64,000 nt of DNA from Halolamina salifodinae (GCF_017874235.1 NZ_JAGGLC010000004.1:124001-188000), one strand, 5' to 3'. Shown: positions 1 to 9,267, counted from the first letter of the stretch. The notes: generated from the letters alone by a model not told the origin. A program made the numbers and translations.

Positions 1-188
1 TCAACCGCCGAGCGAGAACGGATCGGCGGCACCGGCCAGCCGCCGAGCGAGAACGGTTCGGCGGTGATTGTCAACCGCCGAGCGAGAACGGATCGGCGGC
101 ACCGGCCAGCCGCCGAGCGAGAACGGATCGGCGGCACCGGCCAGCCGCCGAGCGAGAACGGATCGGCGGTGATCGTCAACCGCCGAGC
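1..188. repeat. 35-bp tandem repeat array with palindromic units
   Basis: Five full 25-bp units start at exactly 35-bp steps (5, 40, 75, 110, 145), with a partial sixth at 180. Each unit begins CCGCCGA and ends TCGGCGG, so its ends can pair around an 11-nt centre. The 10-nt gaps come in two kinds, CACCGGCCAG (30-39, 100-109, 135-144) and TGATYGTCAA (65-74, 170-179), the latter also ending at position 4. The array therefore runs off the left edge of the window and stops about 35 bp before the rqcH start. Units are near identical (one A to T change at 57). The function is unknown; upstream regulatory DNA or a minisatellite are both possible. Confidence 0.9.
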
Positions 189-224
189 GGAACGCCCTTC
201 CCGGTCGCCCGAGAAATTCGGCGT

Positions 225-2378
225 ATGGAGCCGAAACGTGAACTGTCGAGCGTCGACCTCGCGGCGCTCGCAACCGAGCTCTCCCGCTACGAGGGAGCGA
301 AGCTCGACAAGGCGTACATCTACGACGAGGATCTGCTGCGACTCAAACTCCGGGACTTCGACCGGGGCCGTATCGAACTCCTGATCGAGGTGGGCGAGTA
401 CAAACAGGCCCACGTCGCCGACCCCAAACGCGTCCCCGACGCGCCCGGGCGGCCACCGGAGTTCGCGATGATGCTGCGCGGGCGCATCGAGAGCGCGGAT
501 CTCGTCTCGGTCGAGCAGTACGAGTTCGACCGGATCCTCGTGTTCGAGTTCGAGCGCCCCGACCAGAACACCACCCTCGTCGTGGAACTGTTCGGCGACG
601 GCAACGTCGCCGTGCTGGACGAGAACGGCGAGGTCGTGCGGTCGATGGAGACGGTCCGGCTCAAGTCCCGCACCGTTGCGCCCGGCAGCCAGTACGAGTT
701 CCCCCAGTCCCGGCTGAACCCGCTCGAGGTCGACTACGACACCCTCGAAGCCCGGATGGAGCAGTCCGACACCGACGTGGTGCGCACCATCGCCACCCAA
801 CTCAACCTCGGGGGCTTCTGGGGCGAGGAACTCTGTCAGCGCGCCGGAATCGAGAAGGCGATGGCCATCGACGACGCCGGCGAGGCGGAGTACCGCGCGA
901 TCCACCGCGAACTCGAGTCGCTCTCGGAGGCGCTCAAGAGCGGCCAGTTCGACCCGCGCATCTACGTCGAACCTGACAGCGACGAGGCAACCGAGGAGGA
1001 GAGCGACCAGCCACTCACGGCCCGCGAGAAAGTCGTCGACGTGAGCCCGGTCGCCCTGGAGGAGCGCGCGGACCTCCCCAGTCGCGCGTTCGACTCGTTC
1101 AACCCCGCGCTGGAGGAGTACTTCTACCGCCTCAAGGAGCAGCAGCGCCGCGAGGAGGAGGGTGCCGGCCGCGAGCGCCCGGACTTCGAGGCCGAAATCG
1201 AGAAGGAGAAACGCATCATCGAACAGCAGGAGCAGGCCATCGAGGGGTTCGAGGAGGAGGCCGAGCACCTGCGCCGGAAGGCCGAACTCTGCTACGAGCG
1301 CTACGACCTCATCGACGAGATGCTCTCGACGATCCAGGAGGCCCGCGAGGCGGGCACCTCGTGGGCCGACATTCAGGAGACCCTCGAAGCCGGCGCCGAA
1401 CAGGGCGTCCCCGCCGCCGAGGCCGTCGTCGACATCGACGGCGCCGAGGGGACGGTCACGGTCGACGTGGACAATGAACGTATCACGCTCCACGCCCTGA
1501 CCGGCGTCGAGAAGAACGCCGACCGCCTCTACCGGGAGGCAAAGCGCGTCGAGGGCAAGAAGGAGGGCGCCCACGAGGCCATCGAGGACACCCGCGAACG
1601 CCTCGAAGCCGTCAAGCAGCGCCGCGAAGCGTGGGAGGAAGAGCCCGAACCCGAGCCAGAACCCGAAGAGGGCGAACACGAGGAAATCGACTGGCTCGCC
1701 CGGGAGAACATCCCCGTCCGTCAGCCCGAGCACTGGTACGAGGAGTTCCGGTGGTTCCGCACCAGCGACGGCTACCTCGTGATCGGCGGGCGCAACGCCG
1801 ACCAGAACGAGGATCTGGTGAAGAAGTATCTCGACAAGCACGACCGCTTCTTCCACACGCAGGCCCACGGCGGCCCGGTGACGATTCTGAAAGCCAGCGC
1901 GCCCTCCGAGCCGTCCAGCCCCGTCGACTGGCCCGACTCCAGTCTGGAGGAGGCCGCGCAGTTCGCCGTCGCCTACTCCTCGGTCTGGAAGGACGGCCGC
2001 GGCGCCGGCGACGCCTACATGGTCGAACCGGATCAGGTGAGCAAGACCCCCGAGTCCGGCGAGTATCTCGAGAAGGGCGGCTTCGCCATCCGCGGCGACC
2101 GCGAGTACTTCCGGGATATGGCCTGCCGGGTCGCGGTCGGCATCACCTGCGAGGACGAGACCCGCGTCATCGGCGGCCCGCCGAGCGCTATCGTCCCGAA
2201 AGCCGAGACGACCATCACGCTCGAACCCGGGAAGTTCGCCCAGAACGACGCCGCGGTGAAGTGCTACCGGGAGTTCAAGAGCCGCTTCGCCGACGAGTCG
2301 TTCGTCCGGAAGATCGCCAGCGCGGACAAGATCCAGGAGTTCCTCCCGCCGGGCGGGAGCGACCTGCAGGGGGTGTAG
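225..2378 (+). CDS. rqcH: NFACT-family ribosome rescue factor RqcH (NEMF/Rqc2 homologue)
   Basis: The 717-aa protein has the full NFACT layout: an NFACT-N domain (about residues 5-220), helix-hairpin-helix and long charged coiled-coil segments (about 300-370 and 430-490), and the C-terminal NFACT-R domain (about 500-620, around WYEEFRWFRTSDGYLVIGGR). The Asp-Arg pair at residues 102-103 (YEFDRILVF) matches the conserved DR motif needed for tRNA handling in bacterial RqcH. The family binds split 50S subunits carrying stalled peptidyl-tRNA and, in bacteria, directs C-terminal tailing. Pelota lies 2.3 kb downstream on the same strand, which fits a role in translation quality control. The ATG start is the first in frame after the repeat array. 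Confidence 0.93.
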   Translation: MEPKRELSSVDLAALATELSRYEGAKLDKAYIYDEDLLRLKLRDFDRGRIELLIEVGEYKQAHVADPKRVPDAPGRPPEFAMMLRGRIESADLVSVEQYEFDRILVFEFERPDQNTTLVVELFGDGNVAVLDENGEVVRSMETVRLKSRTVAPGSQYEFPQSRLNPLEVDYDTLEARMEQSDTDVVRTIATQLNLGGFWGEELCQRAGIEKAMAIDDAGEAEYRAIHRELESLSEALKSGQFDPRIYVEPDSDEATEEESDQPLTAREKVVDVSPVALEERADLPSRAFDSFNPALEEYFYRLKEQQRREEEGAGRERPDFEAEIEKEKRIIEQQEQAIEGFEEEAEHLRRKAELCYERYDLIDEMLSTIQEAREAGTSWADIQETLEAGAEQGVPAAEAVVDIDGAEGTVTVDVDNERITLHALTGVEKNADRLYREAKRVEGKKEGAHEAIEDTRERLEAVKQRREAWEEEPEPEPEPEEGEHEEIDWLARENIPVRQPEHWYEEFRWFRTSDGYLVIGGRNADQNEDLVKKYLDKHDRFFHTQAHGGPVTILKASAPSEPSSPVDWPDSSLEEAAQFAVAYSSVWKDGRGAGDAYMVEPDQVSKTPESGEYLEKGGFAIRGDREYFRDMACRVAVGITCEDETRVIGGPPSAIVPKAETTITLEPGKFAQNDAAVKCYREFKSRFADESFVRKIASADKIQEFLPPGGSDLQGV

Positions 2379-2561
2379 ATGTCCGTCCCGCCGCCGACCG
2401 ACGACGAACTGGCCGACGTGCCCGAGGACGCCGAGTTCGACGAGGGGTTCTGGCGTGACTACGCCGTCTTGGTTGCCGGCTATCGGGAGCAGTGGGTCGA
2501 GGACCTGATCGACGATCAGGGCGTCGCCGCGCTGGTCGCTGAACTGAACCCCGACGCGTAG
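2379..2561 (+). CDS. Small acidic protein of unknown function
   Basis: A 60-aa acidic protein whose ATG directly follows the rqcH stop codon, so it is almost certainly co-transcribed and translationally coupled. It has no Cys, signal peptide or membrane segment. It begins MSVPPPTDDELADVPEDAEF and contains a Trp-Arg-Asp-Tyr stretch (FWRDYAVLVAGYREQWV) that looks like an amphipathic helix. I do not recognise a family. The coupling to rqcH suggests it is a real gene. Confidence 0.65.
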   Translation: MSVPPPTDDELADVPEDAEFDEGFWRDYAVLVAGYREQWVEDLIDDQGVAALVAELNPDA

Positions 2562-2562
2562 C

Positions 2563-3246
2563 TCACTCGGTCGGCAGCACCAGATCCTCGCGCCGGCCGT
2601 CGAGCACCCCGAACCGCTCCCCACGACGGCTCTCAAGCCAGTAGAGCAGGCGCTCGGCCCAGCCGAGCTTTTTCGCCTTCATCTCGCCAAGAGAGGGGTC
2701 ATCGAACCCCCAGCCGACGAACCGGAGGCGCTCGGCGCCCAGCGCGTCCGCGAGAAACGCCGCACGGTCGCCGTCGGTGAAGCCGCCGAAGTTCCGCACG
2801 GGGCCAGCAGGTTCGGCCTGCGTGGTCGCGAGCAGGCGGTGGTCGGCGAACTCCGGCACCCAGCGCTCGAGGGCGTCGACGTTGTCGCCGTGGGCGTGGA
2901 CAGCGACTGGGGTCCCGCCGTGGCTCATGCCGGCGAGTCGTTCGGGAGCGCCGTCGAGGTCCGTCACCGCGAGATCCACCTCGATCCCGGCGTCCCGGAG
3001 CGTCGTCGCCGCCGAGGAGGCCGCGACGACCCGGTCGGCAGCGGCGGCGGCCGCGGCCTCGCCAGCGAGAGTCGGCCCGGCGCCGGCGACGGCGACGGTG
3101 GCGCCCTCGAACCCCGAGAGGGCGTCGAGGTCGAACGGCGAGGTCATCGACGCCAGCCGGTCGCGGGCGCGCTCGTCGGCGGCCCGGCCGAAGCCGAAAT
3201 CGGCGAGGATACGCTCGTACACCGGCTCCCAGACGTGGAACTCCAT
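2563..3246 (-). CDS. mptE: 6-hydroxymethyl-7,8-dihydropterin pyrophosphokinase, archaeal MptE type (DUF115)
   Basis: A 227-aa protein of the archaeal DUF115 family, which transfers pyrophosphate from ATP to 6-hydroxymethyl-7,8-dihydropterin in folate or tetrahydromethanopterin synthesis and replaces bacterial FolK. Family features seen are FEGATVAVAGAGPTLAGE (the glycine-rich nucleotide loop), VTDLDGAPE, and VHAHGDNVDALERWVPEF. The start chosen is the ATG giving MEFHVWEPVYERIL. A longer reading frame extends upstream, but its residues are not family-like. It is convergent with the small gene after rqcH, with a 1-nt gap. Confidence 0.9.
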   Translation of the reverse strand: MEFHVWEPVYERILADFGFGRAADERARDRLASMTSPFDLDALSGFEGATVAVAGAGPTLAGEAAAAAAADRVVAASSAATTLRDAGIEVDLAVTDLDGAPERLAGMSHGGTPVAVHAHGDNVDALERWVPEFADHRLLATTQAEPAGPVRNFGGFTDGDRAAFLADALGAERLRFVGWGFDDPSLGEMKAKKLGWAERLLYWLESRRGERFGVLDGRREDLVLPTE

Positions 3247-3462
3247 GGTGGATAGGCGTGGCTCCCGAACGTGAATACTGCGAAGATGAGTGGGCCGGCC
3301 TGGTACCAAAGTACCCCTACCCGGGCACCGTGCCGGCGTCCACCTGCTCGTACCTGCGGGTCCGGTATAAGCTTTCTTGTCGCCCACCACGGATCCGGAA
3401 GCCCCGCCCTCCCGCGGTGGCCGCTGCGTAACCTTGATGCGCCCGCTGGCTGTGGGTTGCCC

Positions 3463-4620
3463 ATGAACCTCTATCGGACCAGCGAGTCGGGGCTCGTGCC
3501 GGTACAGCCGCTGGGAACCGACGAGACCGACGGACTCGCCGGCGCGCTGCTGCGCGGCCGCGGGGGCCCGCTCGGCGCCGAGAACGTGCTGTTCGTGGAG
3601 ACGACTGTCGAGGACGACATCGCCGCGGCGCTGGCCGTCGACGCCGCCGGGACCGCGGTGGTCGTCGGCGCGGCCGACGGCGAGGTGGGCAGCGACGTGG
3701 TGACCGACGCGCTCCAGCGCGCCAGCGCCGTCGCCGACAGCGGCTACGAGGCGCTCGCAGAGCGCTTCGAGGGCGACGAGGAGCTACGGGCCGCCCACGC
3801 GGCCTACTTCAATCGCGAGCCGCTGGCCCCCGCGGCGTTCAACGACGACCAGCGCGTCCGCCTGCTGGGTACCGCGTTCGCCGAGGACGCCCTCGAACTG
3901 GCGTCGTTCCTCAGCGACCGCGAACTCGCCGTCGACGCCGTCCCCGTCGAGGCGTTCGGCGACCCCGCCAGCGACCAGTACCTCGCCCGGTTCGACGTAG
4001 ACGAGGAGACGGCTGACGCCGGGGCGGGGGCAGACAGCACCGACGGCAGCGAGCAGTGGGTCGCCGGCGGGAGCGCCGTGTCCGCGAGCGAGGACGGCAA
4101 CGCGGGCGCCGAGGGTACAGACGAACCGGTGAGCGAGGAATCGACGTCAGCGAAGGGAGCGACCGGGACCGAACAGTCGAGCGACGAGCCACTCGACCTC
4201 CCGGTGCTGCTCGACGCCGTCGCCGAGGGCGTGAAAGAGCGCCTGCGGGGCACGTTCGACGCGGACCCCGAACGGCTGGCCTCCCTCGAGCGCGGAAACG
4301 AACTGCTGGTCCGGCCCAACGCACCAGCCTACGCCGGCGGCGTGCTGCGCTACCGGATGCAGACCGAGCGTGACGGCACCGTCGAGTTCGGCGTCTCCAT
4401 CTACGGCGGCAGCGAGGCCGAGAAAGAACAGATGCGCGCGCTGATCCGCGACCACGAGGCGGCCATCGAGGAGGAGTTGGGCTACGAGGTGTCGGACCGC
4501 TACGACGGCTTTCACGCCGAACGCGAGTTCCCGACGCTCGATCAGGTGGCCGCCTCGGAGATCGTCGACGAGTTCGACCGCCTCGTGCGCTTTTTCCACC
4601 CGCGTGTGATGCGGACCTGA
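3463..4620 (+). CDS. Nuclease-fold-like protein with probable lost active site; unknown function
   Basis: A 385-aa acidic protein. Residues about 40-90 (VETTVEDDIAAALAVDAAG, then AVVVGAADGEVGSD) follow the pattern of archaeal DUF91/PD-(D/E)XK nuclease-like domains. The usual E-x-K is absent: VVVGAA stands where V-x-E-L-K is expected. A following segment, NDDQRVRLLGTAFAEDALEL, matches the layout seen after the nuclease core in such proteins. A low-complexity acidic Ser/Gly/Glu linker (about 185-240) leads to a C-terminal domain (about 245-385) around LRYRMQTERDGTVEFGVSIYGG that recalls DUF4268-type modules. The fold assignment is by eye and tentative. The gene lies 48 bp before pelA, so the two may be co-transcribed. 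Confidence 0.75.
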   Translation: MNLYRTSESGLVPVQPLGTDETDGLAGALLRGRGGPLGAENVLFVETTVEDDIAAALAVDAAGTAVVVGAADGEVGSDVVTDALQRASAVADSGYEALAERFEGDEELRAAHAAYFNREPLAPAAFNDDQRVRLLGTAFAEDALELASFLSDRELAVDAVPVEAFGDPASDQYLARFDVDEETADAGAGADSTDGSEQWVAGGSAVSASEDGNAGAEGTDEPVSEESTSAKGATGTEQSSDEPLDLPVLLDAVAEGVKERLRGTFDADPERLASLERGNELLVRPNAPAYAGGVLRYRMQTERDGTVEFGVSIYGGSEAEKEQMRALIRDHEAAIEEELGYEVSDRYDGFHAEREFPTLDQVAASEIVDEFDRLVRFFHPRVMRT

Positions 4621-4668
4621 CGGGGCTGGAGGGAAAGGCACGTCACCCCGGCGCCCCGAGAGTCGGCC

Positions 4669-5739
4669 ATGCGAATCGTTCAGCGCGGTCACGGCGCGGA
4701 GGGTCGTGACCGGGTGACGCTCGTCCCCGAGACCGTCGACGACCTCTGGCATCTCTCGCACGTCCTCGAACCCGGCGACATGGTCGAGGGCGACACCACC
4801 CGCCGGATCCAGCGCAACGACGACCAGATGCGCGACACCGGCGGCGAGCGCGAACACATCCACGTCACCCTGGAAGTCGAGGACGTGGAGTTCGCGCGCT
4901 TCGCCAACCGCCTGCGGGTCGGCGGCGTCATCGAGTACTGCTCGCGGGAGGACCAGATCGGCCTCCACCACACCATCAACGTCGAGACCCACGAGGAACT
5001 CACCATCGAGAAGTTCCTCAAACCTGACCAGCGCGACCGGATCGAGGAGGCCGCCGAGGCCACCGACGCCCCCGACGTGGCCATCGCCACCGTCGAGGAG
5101 GGCGAGGCGTACGTCCACACCGTCCAGCAGTACGGCACCGACGAGTACGTCTCGCTGACGGCGCCGACCGGGAAAGGCGAGTACGCCCAGCCCCGGACCC
5201 GCCTGTTCGAGGAGTTGGGCTCGGCGCTCCAGCACGTCGACGCCGAGGCAATCATCATGGCCGGCCCGGGGTTCACGAAACGCGACGCGAAGGACTACCT
5301 CGAAGAGGAGTACCCCGACGCCGCCGAGCGGATCACGACCACCGTCGACACCTCCGCGGCGGGCGACCGCGGGGTCCACGAGGTGCTCAAGCGCGGCGCC
5401 GTCGAGGAGGTACAGGACCAGACCCGGATCGCCCGCGAGAGCGAACTCATCGACGAACTCACCGAGCGCATCGCGACCGGCGAGCAGGCGACCTACGGCG
5501 TCGAGCAAACCGCCGAGGCCGCCGAGTTCGGCGCCGTCGAGACGCTGCTCGTCGTCGACGAGCGCCTGCGCTCCGAGCGCCAGGACGAGGGAGACTGGGA
5601 CCGGGACGCCAACGACATCATCGAGACCGTCGAGCAGAAGGGCGGCGAGGTGGTGGTGTTCTCCTCGGAGTTCGCGCCGGGCGAGCAGCTATCGAACCTC
5701 GGCGGCATCGCGGCGCTGCTGCGCTACCGGATCCAGTAG
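4669..5739 (+). CDS. pelA: mRNA surveillance protein pelota
   Basis: At 356 aa this is the usual length for archaeal Pelota (aDom34). It has three eRF1-like domains: the N-terminal Sm-like domain (MRIVQRGHG to about residue 130, with the loop near GDTTRRIQR), the central domain (about 135-255, [19 protein letters not shown]) and the C-terminal domain (about 260-356, ending [14 protein letters not shown]). It lacks the GGQ motif of eRF1, as expected for Pelota. With aEF1A and ABCE1 it recognises stalled ribosomes with an empty A site and promotes subunit splitting. This would produce the 50S-peptidyl-tRNA substrate of RqcH, encoded just upstream. Confidence 0.95.
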   Translation: MRIVQRGHGAEGRDRVTLVPETVDDLWHLSHVLEPGDMVEGDTTRRIQRNDDQMRDTGGEREHIHVTLEVEDVEFARFANRLRVGGVIEYCSREDQIGLHHTINVETHEELTIEKFLKPDQRDRIEEAAEATDAPDVAIATVEEGEAYVHTVQQYGTDEYVSLTAPTGKGEYAQPRTRLFEELGSALQHVDAEAIIMAGPGFTKRDAKDYLEEEYPDAAERITTTVDTSAAGDRGVHEVLKRGAVEEVQDQTRIARESELIDELTERIATGEQATYGVEQTAEAAEFGAVETLLVVDERLRSERQDEGDWDRDANDIIETVEQKGGEVVVFSSEFAPGEQLSNLGGIAALLRYRIQ

Positions 5740-5778
5740 GCGCGGTGCGTTTATCTGAATCCGCCACCATGCCGAACC

Positions 5779-8283
5779 ATGAGCGACACTGTCCCCGATG
5801 CCGAGGACAGTACCGCGCTCGTCGACGCGCTGGGCGACGGTATTTATCGCCTCGACGCCGACGGGCGGGTTCTCCGGATCAACGACGCCTTACTCGATCT
5901 CACCGGCTATAGCCGCGAGGCCCTCGAGGGCGCCCACGTTTCGATGCTGTTCGGTGCGGCGACACGCGACCGTCTGGGCGACGCCGACGGCACGGCCGTC
6001 GACGTGGTGATCGAGACATCCGACAGCGGACAGATCCCCTGCGAAGTTCGCGTGAACGCGGTGAGCGAGGGCCGCGTCGGCGTCGTCCGGGAGCGATCCA
6101 CTGCCGACGACGAGGACGACGTGCGGACGCCGCCGAACTCAGTCTCGGCCGTGATCGAGGAGGCCGATATCGGCGTGTTCGTCCTCGACGCGGACCGCCG
6201 CGTGGTGTGGGCCGACACCACCGTCGAACGCTACTTCGGCCTCGGCCGCTGTGCCGTCGTCGGCCGCGACAAGCGCGAGGTGATCGAGGAACAGATCACT
6301 GACCATGTCGCGGACGGCGAGCGGTTCGCCGAGACGCTGCTCGCGGCCTACGCCGACGGACGCTACCCCAACCAGTTCGAGTGCCACGTCACCCCTGGCG
6401 AGGACCGTGAGGAACGCTGGCTGGAGCAGCACAGCGAACCCATCGAGTCCGGCGAGTACGCCGGCGGCCGGATCGAACTCTACTACGACGTGACCGACCG
6501 CAAGCGCTCGGAGGGGAGCCTGCGGGACGCCGAGGAGCGGTTCCGGTCGCTCGTCGACGCCGTCGAGGAGTACGCCATTTTTCGACTCGACACCGACGGG
6601 ACGGTGATTAGCTGGAACGAGGGCGCCCGGTCGATCAAGGGGTACGACGCCGACGAGATCCTCGGCCGGCATTTCTCGGCGTTCTACACCGAGGCGGACC
6701 GCGCCGACGGGGTGCCACAGGCCAACCTCGACGCCGCCTACCGGAACGGCTCCGTAGAGGACGAGGGCTGGCGGGTACGACAGGACGGGAGTCAGTTCTG
6801 GGCCACCGTGACGATCACGGCTGTCTACGACGACGGGAGCCACAAGGGGTATCTGAAAGTCACCCGGGACCTGACCGACCGCCATCTCCGGGAGCGGGAA
6901 CTGGAGAGCGAACTCGAACAGATGCTCGGGCGCATCTCCGACGCGTTCTACGCCGTCGACGACGAGTTCCGGTTCACCCACGTCAACGAGCGCGCCGAAC
7001 AGCTACTGGGCTACTCGCAGGAGGAGTTAGAGGGGACGGTGATGTGGAAAGCGCTCCCGGAGGGGCCGGGACTCTACGGGGAGTTCCAGCACGCACTGAC
7101 CAGACAGGAGTCGACATCGTTCGAGCGCTACTTCGAGCCACTCGGGATCTGGGCGGAGGTGAACGTCTACCCCTCCGAAACCGGGCTGTCGGTGTATCTC
7201 CGCGACGTGACCGAGCGCAAGGAGCGCGAACGCGAGCTCGAACTGTTCAAGAACCTGCTCGATCAGTCAAACGACGCGCTGCTGATCAGCAACCCCGAGA
7301 CCGGGGCGATCCACGACGTGAACGATACCGCCGTCGAACGGCTGGGCTACACCCGCGCGGAACTGCTCGACATGGGGATCCCCGATGTCGAGACGGAGCT
7401 AAGCGGCCGGGAGGAGTGGCGGACGTTCGTCGAAGAGCTACGGGCCGAAGGCCAGACCACGTTCAACGGCCTCCACCAGCGAAAGGACGGCTCGACGTTC
7501 CCGGTGGAGGTCGAGGTGTCCCACGCCGAGTTCGATCAGGAGTACGTCCTCTCCATCGCGCGTGACGTGACCGAGCGCCGGGAGTACGAGCGCAAACTCG
7601 AGGCGTCGAACGAACGCTTAGAGCAGTTCGCCTACTCGGTCTCCCACGACCTGCAGGAGCCCCTGCGGATGGTTTCGAGCTATCTCCAGTTGATCGAGGA
7701 GCGCTACGGCGACGTGCTCGACGAGGACGGTCAGGAGTTCCTCGCGTTCGCCGTCGACGGCGCCGACCGGATGAAGGCGATGATCGAGGGGCTGCTCGCC
7801 TACTCCCGGGTCGAGACCCGCGGGGATCCCCTGGAGCCGACGGATCTCGATTCGGTGCTCGCCGACGTGTGCACGGACCTCCAACTCCGGATCGAGGAGA
7901 GCGGCGCCGAGATCACGGCCGACTCGCTGCCGACGGTCGTCGGCGACGAGAACCAACTCCGGCAGGTGTTCCAGAACCTCGTGGAAAACGCCATCGAGTA
8001 CAGCGGCGAGGCCCCTCCAGCGATACGGATCGACGCCGAGCGCGACGGCCAGCAGTGGCGGATCGACGTCCACGACGAGGGGGTCGGGATCGAGGCTGCG
8101 GATCAGGAGCGCATCTTCGAGGTGTTCGAGCGCCTACACACGCAGCGGGACCACGACGGCACCGGGATCGGCCTCTCGCTGGTCGAACGGATCGTCGAGC
8201 GCCACGGCGGCGAGATCTGGGTCGACTGCGAACCCGGCGAGGGGACGACGTTCTCCTTTACCCTGCCGGCCGCCGAGGAGTGA
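5779..8283 (+). CDS. Cytoplasmic multi-PAS sensor histidine kinase
   Basis: An 834-aa protein with five consecutive PAS/PAC modules (starting near residues 12, 120, 250, 380 and 490). A HisKA dimerisation domain (about 615-685) carries the phospho-acceptor His in YSVSHDLQEP, and a HATPase domain follows (about 725-832; N box NLVENAIEYS, G1 box DEGVGI, G2 box GTGIGLSL). No transmembrane helix is visible, so it should sense intracellular signals such as redox, light or ligands. No response regulator or receiver domain lies next to it, which is typical of haloarchaeal orphan kinases. PAS 3 has the common haloarchaeal form (RFRSLVDAVEEYAIFRLD). The specific signal cannot be told from sequence. 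Confidence 0.92.
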   Translation: MSDTVPDAEDSTALVDALGDGIYRLDADGRVLRINDALLDLTGYSREALEGAHVSMLFGAATRDRLGDADGTAVDVVIETSDSGQIPCEVRVNAVSEGRVGVVRERSTADDEDDVRTPPNSVSAVIEEADIGVFVLDADRRVVWADTTVERYFGLGRCAVVGRDKREVIEEQITDHVADGERFAETLLAAYADGRYPNQFECHVTPGEDREERWLEQHSEPIESGEYAGGRIELYYDVTDRKRSEGSLRDAEERFRSLVDAVEEYAIFRLDTDGTVISWNEGARSIKGYDADEILGRHFSAFYTEADRADGVPQANLDAAYRNGSVEDEGWRVRQDGSQFWATVTITAVYDDGSHKGYLKVTRDLTDRHLRERELESELEQMLGRISDAFYAVDDEFRFTHVNERAEQLLGYSQEELEGTVMWKALPEGPGLYGEFQHALTRQESTSFERYFEPLGIWAEVNVYPSETGLSVYLRDVTERKERERELELFKNLLDQSNDALLISNPETGAIHDVNDTAVERLGYTRAELLDMGIPDVETELSGREEWRTFVEELRAEGQTTFNGLHQRKDGSTFPVEVEVSHAEFDQEYVLSIARDVTERREYERKLEASNERLEQFAYSVSHDLQEPLRMVSSYLQLIEERYGDVLDEDGQEFLAFAVDGADRMKAMIEGLLAYSRVETRGDPLEPTDLDSVLADVCTDLQLRIEESGAEITADSLPTVVGDENQLRQVFQNLVENAIEYSGEAPPAIRIDAERDGQQWRIDVHDEGVGIEAADQERIFEVFERLHTQRDHDGTGIGLSLVERIVERHGGEIWVDCEPGEGTTFSFTLPAAEE

Positions 8284-8331
8284 GCCGGCCCGAACTGTCC
8301 CTTTTTACCACGCGCCGCCCCAGCCACGGGT

Positions 8332-9267
8332 ATGGGCACCCACATCGTTCCCGTGGGCTTCGACTACGACCGGCTGATCGCGCCGCTGATCCGCGACCAG
8401 TTCGACGTGGACCGCGTGGTGCTGCTGGAGGGCGCCGTCGGCAGCGAGGCCAACGTCGAGTACTCCCGGAACCTCGCGGGCAAGCTGGAACAGGACTTCC
8501 GGAGCCTGCTGGGCGCCGAGACCGAACGTGTCGCACTCACGGACGTGTACGACTACGACGCCGCCTTCGAGCGGGCCTACGACCTGATCAACGCCCACCT
8601 CGATACGGGCAGCGAGGTCTGGGTCAACATCTCCTCGATGCCCCGCCCGGTGAGCTTCGCGTTCGCGACTGCTGCTCACTCGATCACGCTCGAACGGCAG
8701 GCGGACCGCCACCGCATCCACACCTACTACACCGCCCCGGAGAAGTATCTGGAGACCGAGCTGGCCGAGGAGCTCCGGGAGACGAAGGAACTGCTCTCGG
8801 CGATGGAGGCCGGCGATGAAGCCGGCGGAGGAAACGGTGACGAGGGCGACGACACAAGCGAGGTCGCCGAGCGCCTCGCCAGCATCGAGAGCCTGCTCTC
8901 GGAGTTCGACGAGCGCGGGACCACCATCGGCGCCAAGCAGATCGGCGACAACCACATCGTCGAACTCCCGGTGGCAGCGTTCTCGAACGTCAAACCGTTC
9001 GAGGAGGTGATCCTGTTCACGCTGGGCGAGTACGGCGAGTTCGAGAGCGTGAGCGAACTCGCGAAGACGCTCGCGGCCGACATGGGCGAGGAGTACACCG
9101 ACAGCTTCCGGTCGAAAGTCATCTACACGGTCGACCGGCTTGGCCCCGGCGGGAAGGCGTACGTCGAACAGGAGGAACACGGCAACTCACACCGGACTTC
9201 GCTCTCGCGGATCGGCGAACTCTGGGTTCGGGCCCACGCCGACGACGAACCGACAGAACTCGCCTAA
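8332..9267 (+). CDS. HFX_2341-type transcriptional regulator (CARF-like N-terminus, winged HTH C-terminus)
   Basis: A 311-aa protein starting MGTHIVPVGFDYDRLIAPL. The N-terminal ~150 residues have the Rossmann-like CARF/Csa3 pattern: a first strand ending in VGFDYDRL, then DTGSEVWVNISSMPRPVSFAFATAA, the loop that in CARF proteins contacts ligand. A charged coiled coil (about 150-200) connects to a C-terminal winged helix-turn-helix (about 215-295, FTLGEYGEFESVSELAKTLA). The family is widespread in Halobacteria and is assigned to transcription regulation. The gene is 48 bp downstream of the histidine kinase and its stop overlaps the convergent subtilisin-like gene by 4 nt. Confidence 0.85.
   Translation: MGTHIVPVGFDYDRLIAPLIRDQFDVDRVVLLEGAVGSEANVEYSRNLAGKLEQDFRSLLGAETERVALTDVYDYDAAFERAYDLINAHLDTGSEVWVNISSMPRPVSFAFATAAHSITLERQADRHRIHTYYTAPEKYLETELAEELRETKELLSAMEAGDEAGGGNGDEGDDTSEVAERLASIESLLSEFDERGTTIGAKQIGDNHIVELPVAAFSNVKPFEEVILFTLGEYGEFESVSELAKTLAADMGEEYTDSFRSKVIYTVDRLGPGGKAYVEQEEHGNSHRTSLSRIGELWVRAHADDEPTELA

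Noticed and set aside
1-188. CRISPR array
   Set aside because: The variable parts are only two 10-nt sequences that recur; true spacers would be unique and 30-40 nt long. No cas genes are present.
1-273. Minus-strand open frame across the 35-bp array giving a repeated peptide
   Set aside because: Its start lies inside rqcH and its repeats simply mirror the DNA array; no coding signal beyond absence of stops.
4147-5508. 453-codon minus-strand frame over pelA
   Set aside because: Antisense shadow of pelA and its upstream gene, caused by high GC3; the plus-strand proteins have clear families.
5779-8283. Phytochrome-type photoreceptor
   Set aside because: The HisKA region resembles phytochrome kinases, but only PAS modules are present and there is no GAF/PHY chromophore domain.
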